Positions 33,022-40,511 of a DNA stretch of 64,000 nt are shown piece after piece. The DNA is from an uncultured Lachnospiraceae bacterium (GTDB taxonomy: Bacteria; Bacillota; Clostridia; Lachnospirales; Lachnospiraceae): the NCBI GenBank assembly GCA_910589075.1, contig CAJUSK010000011.1, positions 190,061 through 254,060 on the forward strand, written 5' to 3'. Both the position numbers and the translations under genes were made by a program. Position 1 is the first letter of the stretch; each line of letters begins with the position of its first letter. The notes beneath the pieces were generated by a model that was given only the letters and a program-made list of their open reading frames with translations, was not told the DNA's origin and ran no database searches.

Positions 33022-34230
33022 ATGTTTACTTCATTTTTGATAAAATATGCGGAAATCGGCGTGAAAGGGAACAACAGATATCTGTTTGAAGATGCACTGG
33101 TACGCCAGATCCGTCACGCTCTGAAACGGTGTGACGGAATGTTCAAGGTACACAAAAACCAGGGCAGGATATATGTGGATGCCCTGTCGGAATTTGATTT
33201 TGAAGAGACGGTGGAGCAGCTGCAGACTGTTTTTGGCATTTCCGGTATCTGTCCGGTGATGGCAGTGGAAGATCAGGGATTTACCCGGCTTGGACAGGAT
33301 GTGGTTTCCTATATGGAAAAGGCGCATGGAGAGCAGATCGGTTCAGAACAGGGCATGAGCTTTAAGGTTGTGGCCAGAAGGGCCAGAAAAAATTATCCCA
33401 TGCACTCCGGGGAAATCAATGCCGAACTGGGAGGAATCCTTTTGGATGCTTTTCCGTCTCTGCGGGTGGATGTGCACAATCCGGACATCTATCTGAATAT
33501 TGAGGTGAGAGAGAAAATCTATCTGTATTCCAGGATCATACCAGGCCCCGGCGGCATGCCGGTGGGAACGGGCGGCAAAGGAATGTTGCTTCTGTCCGGT
33601 GGGATTGATTCACCGGTGGCAGGGTATATGATTGCCAAACGGGGTGTGAAGATTGATGCGGTATATTTTCATGCGCCACCCTATACAAGCGAACGGGCAA
33701 AACAGAAGGTGGTGGATCTGGCCGGACTGGTGGCCAGATACACGGGCCCGGTGTACCTGCATATCATTCAGTTTACGGATATCCAGCTTGCCATTTACGA
33801 AAAATGTCCTCATGATGAACTGACCATTATCATGCGCCGGTACATGATGCGGATTGCGGAGCAGATAGCAAAGGAAACAGACTGCCTGGGACTGATTACC
33901 GGAGAAAGTATCGGCCAGGTGGCATCCCAGACGATGCAGTCTCTGGCAGCCACCAATGAAGTGTGCACATTGCCCGTCTACCGTCCTCTGATCGGGATGG
34001 ACAAGCAGGAAATTGTGGAAATAGCCGAAAGAACAGGCACATATGAAACGTCTATCCTGCCATATGAAGACTGCTGTACTATTTTTGTGGCAAAACATCC
34101 GGTGACAAAACCCAATATCAGTGTGATCAGGAAGCATGAACAGAATCTGTCAGATGTGATTGACGGGCTGGTACAGACGGCACTGGAGACAAAAGAACTG
34201 ATTGTGGTGGGAGGAGATTCTGCAGTATAA
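33022..34230 (+). CDS. thiI: tRNA 4-thiouridine synthase
   Basis: Activates tRNA U8 by adenylation and transfers sulfur to make 4-thiouridine; also used in thiazole synthesis in some bacteria. The ATG at 33022 has TTGGAG upstream, giving MFTSFLIKYAEIGVKG; the frame continues left through the preceding gene's end without a ribosome site. The 402-residue protein has the NFLD/THUMP RNA-binding part (1-165) and the PP-loop ATPase motif SGGIDSPVAGYM starting at residue 192. It lacks the C-terminal rhodanese domain of the enterobacterial protein, as usual in Firmicutes. Confidence 0.96.
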   Translation: MFTSFLIKYAEIGVKGNNRYLFEDALVRQIRHALKRCDGMFKVHKNQGRIYVDALSEFDFEETVEQLQTVFGISGICPVMAVEDQGFTRLGQDVVSYMEKAHGEQIGSEQGMSFKVVARRARKNYPMHSGEINAELGGILLDAFPSLRVDVHNPDIYLNIEVREKIYLYSRIIPGPGGMPVGTGGKGMLLLSGGIDSPVAGYMIAKRGVKIDAVYFHAPPYTSERAKQKVVDLAGLVARYTGPVYLHIIQFTDIQLAIYEKCPHDELTIIMRRYMMRIAEQIAKETDCLGLITGESIGQVASQTMQSLAATNEVCTLPVYRPLIGMDKQEIVEIAERTGTYETSILPYEDCCTIFVAKHPVTKPNISVIRKHEQNLSDVIDGLVQTALETKELIVVGGDSAV

Positions 34231-34307
34231 GGTCTGTGGACATGATACGAGGCCCAATGGGTACGGGCTTGCCGTAATTGGGAAATAACTATGGCAGAAT
34301 GATAAAA

Positions 34308-34331
34308 ACGGTGCACCTCCCGATACACCGT
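34308..34331 (-). terminator. Terminator of the HPr-like gene
   Basis: On the minus strand ACGGTG (34331-34326) pairs with CACCGT (34313-34308) and is followed by TTTTATC. The loop is 12 bases, so the stem is short; moderately strong. Confidence 0.6.
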
Positions 34332-34348
34332 CTGCCCGTATTACAGAA

Positions 34349-34582
34349 TCATTCTATGATATAAGGTTTTAAAATGTTTAACACTTCGTCGATATCGTCT
34401 TCCGCGTGGATATTCAGATCAATGGGCTTGGATAAATCCAGACTGAAGATGCCCATAATGGATTTTGCATCTATGACATAACGTCCGGAAACTAAATCGA
34501 AATCGTAATCAAAACGTGTAATATCGTTTACGAAAGACTTTACCTTATCAATGGAATTTAGAGAAATCTGTACTGTTTTCAT
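34349..34582 (-). CDS. HPr-like protein lacking the phosphorylatable histidine
   Basis: A 77-residue protein with the size and strand-helix order of HPr. It keeps a serine in the Ser46 context (S41 in AKSIMGIFSLDLS, compare KSIMGVMSLG of HPr). The HPr His15 signature (GIHARPA) is absent, and there is no His before residue 59. It therefore cannot act in phosphotransfer from Enzyme I and resembles Crh-type regulatory HPr paralogues. Whether S41 is a target of HPr kinase is unknown. An AAAGGAGGG ribosome site, its own promoter and a terminator make it an independent unit on the strand opposite to its neighbours. Confidence 0.82.
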   Translation of the reverse strand: MKTVQISLNSIDKVKSFVNDITRFDYDFDLVSGRYVIDAKSIMGIFSLDLSKPIDLNIHAEDDIDEVLNILKPYIIE

Positions 34583-34620
34583 TGGAAACCCTCCTTTTGA
34601 TTCAACTTTTCAATACCTTA

Positions 34621-34649
34621 ATACTAATGGTAATGTATGTGAATGTCAA
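34621..34649 (-). promoter_or_regulatory. Promoter of the HPr-like gene
   Basis: Minus strand TTGACA (34649-34644), 17 bases, TAGTAT (34626-34621), about 40 bases before the start codon. Confidence 0.75.
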
Positions 34650-34683
34650 GGTTCAAACCTGATAAAATATGGAAAGGAAAACT

Positions 34684-36048
34684 ATGAAACGTGTGGCACT
34701 GCACAATCTGGGATGCAAGGTAAATGCTTATGAACTGGATGTAATGCGGCAAATGTTGCAGGAAGAGGGATATAAAATTGTGCCCTTTGACGAACCGGCG
34801 GATATCTATATTGTCAATACATGCACGGTAACCAATATTGCCGACAGAAAGAGCAGGCAGATGCTGCATAAAGCCAGAAAGCAGAACCGGGAAGCCGTGG
34901 TGGTGGCAGTGGGCTGCTATGTGCAGACCGGCAAGGATGCCTGTGAGGACGAAAGCATTGATCTGGCAATCGGCAATCATCAGAAAAATGAGTTGATCCC
35001 CATACTGGAAACATTTTTGCAGAACAGGGAGAATGGCTGTGGGCATACGGAGGCGGAGCGGGTTTCCATACTGGATCCGGAACGTCCGGTGCCCTATGAG
35101 GAGATGACTCTGCGGGTAAGCCCGGAGCATACAAGAGCTTTTCTGAAAATCCAGGATGGATGTAATCAGTTTTGTTCTTATTGTATTATTCCCTATGTCA
35201 GAGGAAGAGTCAGAAGCCGCAGGCCGGAAGCGGTCTGCCAGGAAGCCATGGCTCTTGCAGACACAGGATGCCGGGAAATTGTCCTGACAGGGATCCATCT
35301 CAGTTCTTATGGGATGGATCTGGTGGAAAAGCGGAGCGGGGAAAGGCCGGGTGAGACTGCATACAAAGAAGAATGTCTGCTGCGCCTCATTGAAAAACTG
35401 CACGAAATAAAAGGGATTGAACGGATACGGCTGGGTTCGCTGGAACCCCGTATTGTGACAGAGCGGTTTGCGGAGCGTCTGAGCGGGCTTGCAAAGGTCT
35501 GCCCCCATTTCCATCTGTCTCTTCAGAGCGGATGTGATGCGACATTAAAGCGGATGCATAGGCAGTATCTGGCGGGTGAATACTATGAGAAGGTATGCAT
35601 TCTGCGATCAGTGTACACAGATCCGGCCATTACGACAGATGTGATTGTGGGGTTTCCGGGTGAAACGGAGGAAGAATTCGGGCAGACAGAGGCTTTTCTG
35701 GACCGGGTGGGGTTTTATGAAATGCATGTGTTCAAATATTCCCGGAGACAGGGTACCATTGCCGCCGGGATGCCGGGACAGATCAGTGATGTGGTGAAAG
35801 CGCGGCGCAGTGAAGCCCTTCTGGAATTGGACAGACGGCAGTCCCGCATGTATCGGGAACGTCTGATGGGACGGGAAAAGGCGGTTCTGTTTGAAGAACC
35901 GGCAGTATTTGACGGCCGGCAATACATGCTGGGCCACACCATGGAGTATGTGAAAGCGGCGCTGCCATCAGAAGAAAACTTATCGAACAGGATTTTAAAC
36001 AGGAAAATTACAGGTTTTTTGCAGGAAAATATAGTTCTGTTGCAGTGA
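34684..36048 (+). CDS. mtaB: tRNA ms2t6A37 methylthiotransferase
   Basis: Radical-SAM enzyme that adds a methylthio group to t6A37 of tRNAs reading ANN codons. The ATG at 34684 follows GGAAAGGAAA; an ATG at 34669 would place that ribosome site inside the gene. The 454-residue protein has the N-terminal UPF0004 domain (ALHNLGCKVNAYE, VNTCTVTN with cluster cysteines), the radical-SAM CxxxCxxC (C160, C164, C167 in CNQFCSYC), and a C-terminal TRAM domain. Position after rsmE matches Bacillus, apart from the inserted nifS-like, thiI and HPr-like genes. Confidence 0.96.
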   Translation: MKRVALHNLGCKVNAYELDVMRQMLQEEGYKIVPFDEPADIYIVNTCTVTNIADRKSRQMLHKARKQNREAVVVAVGCYVQTGKDACEDESIDLAIGNHQKNELIPILETFLQNRENGCGHTEAERVSILDPERPVPYEEMTLRVSPEHTRAFLKIQDGCNQFCSYCIIPYVRGRVRSRRPEAVCQEAMALADTGCREIVLTGIHLSSYGMDLVEKRSGERPGETAYKEECLLRLIEKLHEIKGIERIRLGSLEPRIVTERFAERLSGLAKVCPHFHLSLQSGCDATLKRMHRQYLAGEYYEKVCILRSVYTDPAITTDVIVGFPGETEEEFGQTEAFLDRVGFYEMHVFKYSRRQGTIAAGMPGQISDVVKARRSEALLELDRRQSRMYRERLMGREKAVLFEEPAVFDGRQYMLGHTMEYVKAALPSEENLSNRILNRKITGFLQENIVLLQ

Positions 36049-36052
36049 ATTC

Positions 36053-36081
36053 TTGAAATTTTCCAATAAATAGAGTATACT
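36053..36081 (+). promoter_or_regulatory. Promoter of the ireB-ruvX operon
   Basis: TTGAAA (36053-36058), 17 bases, TATACT (36076-36081). The leader to ireB is about 120 bases. Confidence 0.82.
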
Positions 36082-36209
36082 AGGGTCACTTAATAAGATA
36101 CTATGAATGTAAAATTACCTTTATGGCATAGATTGGGAAGCGGCCTTCTCAGATAACAGACATGGCTTTTCATACAGTACAGTGACAGGAAGAAAGAGGA
36201 AGTGACAGG

Positions 36210-36473
36210 ATGCAGGATTTGGGAAATACACAATTTTTTAATGTAGAAATCGAACCGGAAAACGGTGTCAAGATTATATTGTCAACAGTATATGAGGCAT
36301 TAACGGAAAAAGGCTATAATCCTGTCAATCAGATTGTAGGATATATAATGTCCGGAGATCCCACTTATATTACCAGCCATAAGAATGCCAGAAGCCTGAT
36401 TATGAAGGTGGAGCGGGACGAACTGGTAGAAGAGATGCTGCGGGAATATATCAAAGGAAATCATTGGAAATAA
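36210..36473 (+). CDS. ireB: IreB family regulatory phosphoprotein
   Basis: An 87-residue cytoplasmic protein of the DUF965/IreB family (YrzL in Bacillus). In Enterococcus IreB is a substrate of the Ser/Thr kinase IreK and regulates cephalosporin resistance. The family core is visible: VYEALTEKGYNPVNQIVGYIMSGDPTYITSH followed by ARSLIMKVERDELVEEML. It is the first gene of a conserved Firmicutes cluster; ruvX begins five bases after its stop. Confidence 0.95.
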   Translation: MQDLGNTQFFNVEIEPENGVKIILSTVYEALTEKGYNPVNQIVGYIMSGDPTYITSHKNARSLIMKVERDELVEEMLREYIKGNHWK

Positions 36474-36478
36474 GACAG

Positions 36479-36928
36479 ATGCGGATTATGGGACTGGACT
36501 ATGGGTCAAAAACCATGGGCGTGGCGGTGAGCGACGCTCTGCAGATTACGGCCCAGGGAATCGAAATTATCAGAAGAAATCAGGAGAATAAACTGCGCAG
36601 AACGCTGGCCAGGATTGAAGAGCTGATTGTGGAGTATGATGTGGAACGGATCGTGCTTGGCTTTCCGAAACATATGAACGGCACAGAGGGAGAGCGCGCG
36701 GAGAAATCCCTGGAACTCAAGGAAAAACTGGAGCGAAGGACGGGGCTTCCCGTTATTCTGTGGGATGAGCGTCTGACCACGGTGTCTGCGGACAAGGTCA
36801 TGCAGGAAGCAGGTATCCGCAGAGAAGAGAGAAAAGAGCATGTGGATCGGATTGCCGCTGCACTGATATTGCAGGGGTATCTTGATTTGCAGGCGAACAC
36901 GGGCTTACAGGAGCAGCAGGGAGAATAG
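36479..36928 (+). CDS. ruvX: YqgF/RuvX-type nuclease (putative Holliday junction resolvase)
   Basis: A 149-residue RNase H-fold protein; family members act in pre-16S rRNA processing and are annotated as Holliday junction resolvases. The ATG at 36479 gives MRIMGLDYGSKTMGVAVSD, the standard start containing the first catalytic Asp. Further motifs are VLGFPKHMNGTEGERAE and LWDERLTTVSADKVM, then HVDRIAAALILQGYLD with the final Asp. In Bacillus the same order (yrzL-yrrK) is found. Confidence 0.95.
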   Translation: MRIMGLDYGSKTMGVAVSDALQITAQGIEIIRRNQENKLRRTLARIEELIVEYDVERIVLGFPKHMNGTEGERAEKSLELKEKLERRTGLPVILWDERLTTVSADKVMQEAGIRREERKEHVDRIAAALILQGYLDLQANTGLQEQQGE

Positions 36929-36930
36929 AT

Positions 36931-37200
36931 TTGGAAAAGATTGTTTTTTATCCGGAAGGAGAGGAGCCGGTATCTTTTTTTGTACTGGAGCAGACCACGA
37001 TAGCCGGTAAAACATATATACTTGTCACAGAGACGGAAGACGGAGACGGAGATGCCCTGATTCTCAGGGATATGGCCGGGCCGGAAGATGAAGAAAACGT
37101 ATATGTGGAAGTAACGGAAGAAACAGAACTTTCTGCAGTGGCAGAAGTTTTCAGCAAAATACTTGAGGATGTAGAGTTTATAGAAGAAGATTCCGAGTGA
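36931..37200 (+). CDS. DUF1292 family protein (YrzB-like)
   Basis: An 89-residue acidic protein starting at a TTG two bases after the ruvX stop, with GGGAGAA upstream. The DUF1292 core is FYPEGEEPVSFFVLEQTTIAGKTYILVTE, then a very acidic C-terminal half. Function unknown; the gene is conserved behind ruvX in Firmicutes. Confidence 0.9.
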   Translation: MEKIVFYPEGEEPVSFFVLEQTTIAGKTYILVTETEDGDGDALILRDMAGPEDEENVYVEVTEETELSAVAEVFSKILEDVEFIEEDSE

Positions 37201-37224
37201 ACGGATGAAATGAGATAAGAGTTC

Positions 37225-37299
37225 CATACGCTTGCAGCCGGAGAGGGAAAGAAGCGGGATGGAAACAGCTTTTGTCGTCACTTAATCCGGAGGCGTATG
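37225..37299 (+). other. Long-range complementary segments in the RNase J leader
   Basis: CATACGC (37225-37231) is complementary to GCGTATG (37293-37299), and inside it CCGGA (37238-37242) to TCCGG (37286-37290), suggesting a folded 75-base element in the spacer in front of the RNase J gene. No open frame of note lies in 37201-37360. Confidence 0.4.
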
Positions 37300-37360
37300 C
37301 CCTGTCATCGGGAGCCGGACTCTGCATGTACATAGTAGAAAGAATGTGGAGGTAAATTAA

Positions 37361-39031
37361 TTGAAGAAAAAAGTGAATAGTGGTTCCGCGCTGAAAGTGA
37401 TTCCTTTGGGCGGGCTGGAACAAATCGGTATGAACATTACTGCCTTCGAGTATGAAGACAGTATTGTTGTGGTAGACTGCGGTCTGTCATTTCCCGATGA
37501 TGATATGCTTGGAATAGATCTGGTGATTCCGGATATTACCTATCTGAAAGAAAACCAGGATAAGGTGAAGGGGTTTATGATTACCCACGGGCATGAGGAT
37601 CATATCGGGGCGCTTCCTTATGTCCTGAAGGAAATGAACGTGCCGATTTATGCCACAAAACTGACTATGGGTATCATTGAAAATAAGTTAAAGGAGCACA
37701 ATCTGGTAAAGGGCACGAAGCGGAAGGTGGTCAAATTCGGACAATCCATCAATCTTGGCAAGTTCAGGATTGAGTACATTAAGACCAATCACAGCATCGT
37801 GGATGCGGCGGCACTGGCCATTTATTCTCCCGCAGGTACGGTTATCCATACAGGCGATTTTAAGGTGGACTATACACCGGTATACGGAGATGCCATTGAC
37901 CTGCAGCGGTTTGCGGAAATCGGAAAAAAAGGGGTTTTGGCTCTGATGTGCGACAGCACCAATGCGGAGAGGACAGGCTTTACCCAGTCGGAGCGTACAC
38001 TGGGCAGAATTTTCGATACGATATTTTCAGAGCATAAAAGTACGCGGATTATTATTGCGACTTTTGCCTCCAATGTGGACAGAGTGCGCCAGATCATCAA
38101 TTCCGCTTATAAGTTTGGGCGAAAAGTGGTGGTGGAAGGCCGCAGCATGGTCAATATTATTGAAATTGCCCAAAATCTGAACCGGATTCAGATACCGGAA
38201 AACACATTGATTGATATAGAAGAACTGAAGAATTATCCGGATGAAAAAACAGTGATTGTTACCACCGGCAGCCAGGGAGAAAGTATGGCGGCCCTGAGCC
38301 GTATGGCAGGGAGCATCCACAAAAAGATTTCCATCAAGCCGGGGGATACCGTTATCTTTTCATCCCACCCTATTCCCGGCAATGAAAAGGCCGTGACAAA
38401 GGTGATTAACGAGTTGTCCAGAAAGGGAGCGGACGTTATTTTTCAGGATGTGCATGTATCCGGACATGCCTGTCAGGAAGAAATCAAGCTGATTTATACA
38501 CTGGTACAGCCCAGGTATGCAGTGCCGGTTCACGGAGAGTACAAGCATCTGAAAGCCCAGGCGAAGCTGGCACAGGATCTTGGCATTGAAAAAGAAAATA
38601 TCTTTATTTTATCATCCGGAGATGTGCTGGAACTCAGCGAAGAGAAGGCGGCAGTAACCGGAAAAGTGCCGGTGGGCACGATTCTGGTGGATGGCCTTGG
38701 AGTGGGAGATGTGGGGAATATCGTCCTTCGTGACAGACAGCATCTGGCGGAAGACGGTATTCTGATTGTGGTACTGGCGCTGGAAGGCGGCAGCAACCAG
38801 CTTGTTTCCGGGCCTGATATTGTATCCAGAGGGTTCGTCTATGTGAGAGAATCCGATGCGCTGATGGAAGAAGCAAGAAATATTATTGAGGACGGAGTAC
38901 TGAATTGTCTGGACAGAGGTATCAGCGACTGGGGAAAAATCAAGTCCGTGATTAAAGATTCCCTGGGAGAGTTCGTATGGAAGAAAACGAAACGCAGACC
39001 CATGATTCTGCCGATTATTATGGATATTTGA
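37361..39031 (+). CDS. Ribonuclease J
   Basis: Metallo-beta-lactamase-fold RNase with 5'-to-3' exonuclease and endonuclease activity, central to mRNA decay and rRNA maturation in Gram-positives. The start is a TTG at 37361 with GGAGGT upstream. The 556-residue protein shows the zinc motif THGHEDHIGALPY (about 75-87), the third motif HTGDFKVD, the beta-CASP region with VVVEGRSMVNI and FSSHPIPGNEKAV, and HVSGHACQEE followed by PVHGEYKH. The C-terminal domain is complete. Whether it is J1 or J2 is not decided, since only one copy lies in the window. Confidence 0.96.
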   Translation: MKKKVNSGSALKVIPLGGLEQIGMNITAFEYEDSIVVVDCGLSFPDDDMLGIDLVIPDITYLKENQDKVKGFMITHGHEDHIGALPYVLKEMNVPIYATKLTMGIIENKLKEHNLVKGTKRKVVKFGQSINLGKFRIEYIKTNHSIVDAAALAIYSPAGTVIHTGDFKVDYTPVYGDAIDLQRFAEIGKKGVLALMCDSTNAERTGFTQSERTLGRIFDTIFSEHKSTRIIIATFASNVDRVRQIINSAYKFGRKVVVEGRSMVNIIEIAQNLNRIQIPENTLIDIEELKNYPDEKTVIVTTGSQGESMAALSRMAGSIHKKISIKPGDTVIFSSHPIPGNEKAVTKVINELSRKGADVIFQDVHVSGHACQEEIKLIYTLVQPRYAVPVHGEYKHLKAQAKLAQDLGIEKENIFILSSGDVLELSEEKAAVTGKVPVGTILVDGLGVGDVGNIVLRDRQHLAEDGILIVVLALEGGSNQLVSGPDIVSRGFVYVRESDALMEEARNIIEDGVLNCLDRGISDWGKIKSVIKDSLGEFVWKKTKRRPMILPIIMDI

Positions 39032-39086
39032 GAGAAGGGTTGAGGGCCGGCTGACAAAAATCAGTGCCGGTAAGTGTGATAAGCGT

Positions 39087-39422
39087 ATGAAAGAGACAGA
39101 CAGGATAATACACGAATTTACGGAAAGACTGAAAGACACACAGGAGTATAGACTGTATGAAATCAAGCGGGATAAAGTGAGAGAATATCCCGGATTGCAG
39201 GGAGAAATCAACGAATACCGCAGAAGAAATTTTATGCTCCAGAATTCCGGAGGAGAAGTGTTTGATGAGATAGATGCATTCGAGAAGGAGTTCGAAGAGT
39301 TTCGTTCCAATCCTGTTGTGGAGGAGTATCTGCAGGCAGAACTGGCAGTATGCAGAATGGTGCAGAATATTTATACACAGATTGCGGAAGCCATTGATCT
39401 GGATCTTTCTCCTGAACTGTAG
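39087..39422 (+). CDS. YlbF/YmcA family protein
   Basis: A 111-residue helical, acidic protein of the YlbF family; in Bacillus YlbF, YmcA and YaaT form the Y-complex that interacts with RNase Y and affects competence, sporulation and mRNA processing. Family features are KETDRIIHEFTERLKDTQEYRLYE at the start and a central helix. No strong ribosome site is visible. Lying directly behind RNase J, an RNA-decay link is plausible. Confidence 0.85.
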   Translation: MKETDRIIHEFTERLKDTQEYRLYEIKRDKVREYPGLQGEINEYRRRNFMLQNSGGEVFDEIDAFEKEFEEFRSNPVVEEYLQAELAVCRMVQNIYTQIAEAIDLDLSPEL

Positions 39423-39466
39423 GGGAGAAGGGCCTGCATATTTCCACAGGGAAAAGGAGGAGAGAC

Positions 39467-39856
39467 ATGGGAGGAAAACAGATTGTAGGAGCCGTATTCG
39501 GAACGGTCATGAAGGTTGTGGTTGCAGCAGTCGTATTGATGTTCATTTATCGCTATTCCATTATGGCCTATGACTATGGGTACAGAATCTTTGGGGAAGA
39601 GCCTGTGGATGCGGAACCGGGCCGGGACGTGTCCATACAGGTGGCGGAAAGTGATGATGCGGAAGACATTGGGCTGATGTTGGAACAGAAAGGACTGATC
39701 CGGGATGCAAAACTGTTTATGATTCAGGAGATGTTGTCCGGCTCGGAAAGCGAGATTACAGCGGGCACTTATGAGCTGAATACTGCCATGACAGTGGAAG
39801 AAATGCTGGATATCATGCTGTCCCCTGTGGAAAAGGAAGCCGATTCGGAGGAATGA
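39467..39856 (+). CDS. Mini-MltG: membrane-anchored LysM-like fragment without catalytic domain
   Basis: A 129-residue protein with an N-terminal transmembrane helix (about 10-28) and an extracytoplasmic domain (about 50-120) that resembles the N-terminal LysM-like region of MltG/YceG: DVSIQVAESDDAEDIGLMLEQKGLI followed by AGTYELNTAMTVEEMLDIML. Full MltG is about 330 residues or more and continues into a lytic transglycosylase domain, which is absent here; the stop is followed after one base by the next start. The position is that of yrrL in Bacillus. It may be a regulatory or scaffold relic of the enzyme. Confidence 0.8.
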   Translation: MGGKQIVGAVFGTVMKVVVAAVVLMFIYRYSIMAYDYGYRIFGEEPVDAEPGRDVSIQVAESDDAEDIGLMLEQKGLIRDAKLFMIQEMLSGSESEITAGTYELNTAMTVEEMLDIMLSPVEKEADSEE

Positions 39857-39857
39857 T

Positions 39858-40505
39858 ATGACAGAGGATGAACGGTTTAAGGTATATATCAATTCCCTGG
39901 ACAGAGAGAATCCGTTATGGCTGGAAGAACTGGAAACGGATGCCCGCCGGGAATGCATACCCATCATCCGCAGAGAAACACAGAGTCTGCTGCGTGTGCT
40001 GCTTGCCATGCGCAGGCCGGAAAAGATTCTGGAGATCGGAACAGCCATTGGCTTTTCTGCGCTTTTTATGAGCCAGTATGCACCGCCGGACTGCCACATT
40101 ACAACCATTGAAAAGTATGAGAAGCGGATTCCCGCAGCAAGGGAGAATTTCCGCAAGGCCGGAAGGGAAGATCGGATTACACTACTGGAAGGGGATGCGT
40201 GCCGGATTCTCCCGGAACTTATGGAGTCTTATGATTTTATTTTTATGGACGGGGCGAAGGGGCAATACATCCACTTTTTGCCAGAAGTATTACGTCTGCT
40301 TGGAGAGAACGGCATTCTTGTGTCAGACAATGTACTTCAGGACGGTGAACTCATACAGTCCCGTTTTGCAGTGACCAGGCGAAACCGGACAATTCACGAG
40401 AGAATGCGGGAATACTTGTATGAACTCAAGCATAACGAAGCGCTGGAGACCGTTATACTCACGCTGGGAGACGGAACGGCTGTCAGCGTCAGAAAGCAGG
40501 TATAA
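39858..40505 (+). CDS. trmR: SAM-dependent O-methyltransferase, TrmR-like
   Basis: A 215-residue class I methyltransferase. Motif I is EIGTAIGFSALFM (about 56-68), and the metal and substrate-binding DFIFMDGAKGQY and VSDNVLQDGEL motifs are those of the catechol O-methyltransferase-like YrrM group. In Bacillus TrmR methylates 5-hydroxyuridine at tRNA position 34 to 5-methoxyuridine, and the gene sits beside trhP, exactly as here. The start follows the mini-MltG stop by one base, and the U32 gene follows six bases after its stop. Confidence 0.88.
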   Translation: MTEDERFKVYINSLDRENPLWLEELETDARRECIPIIRRETQSLLRVLLAMRRPEKILEIGTAIGFSALFMSQYAPPDCHITTIEKYEKRIPAARENFRKAGREDRITLLEGDACRILPELMESYDFIFMDGAKGQYIHFLPEVLRLLGENGILVSDNVLQDGELIQSRFAVTRRNRTIHERMREYLYELKHNEALETVILTLGDGTAVSVRKQV

Positions 40506-40511
40506 GAGAAG

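Noticed and set aside
34253..34282. Hairpin CCCAAT...ATTGGG with TACGG/CCGTA behind thiI as a terminator
   Set aside because: The stem is plausible but no T-tract follows; not strong enough to list as a terminator.
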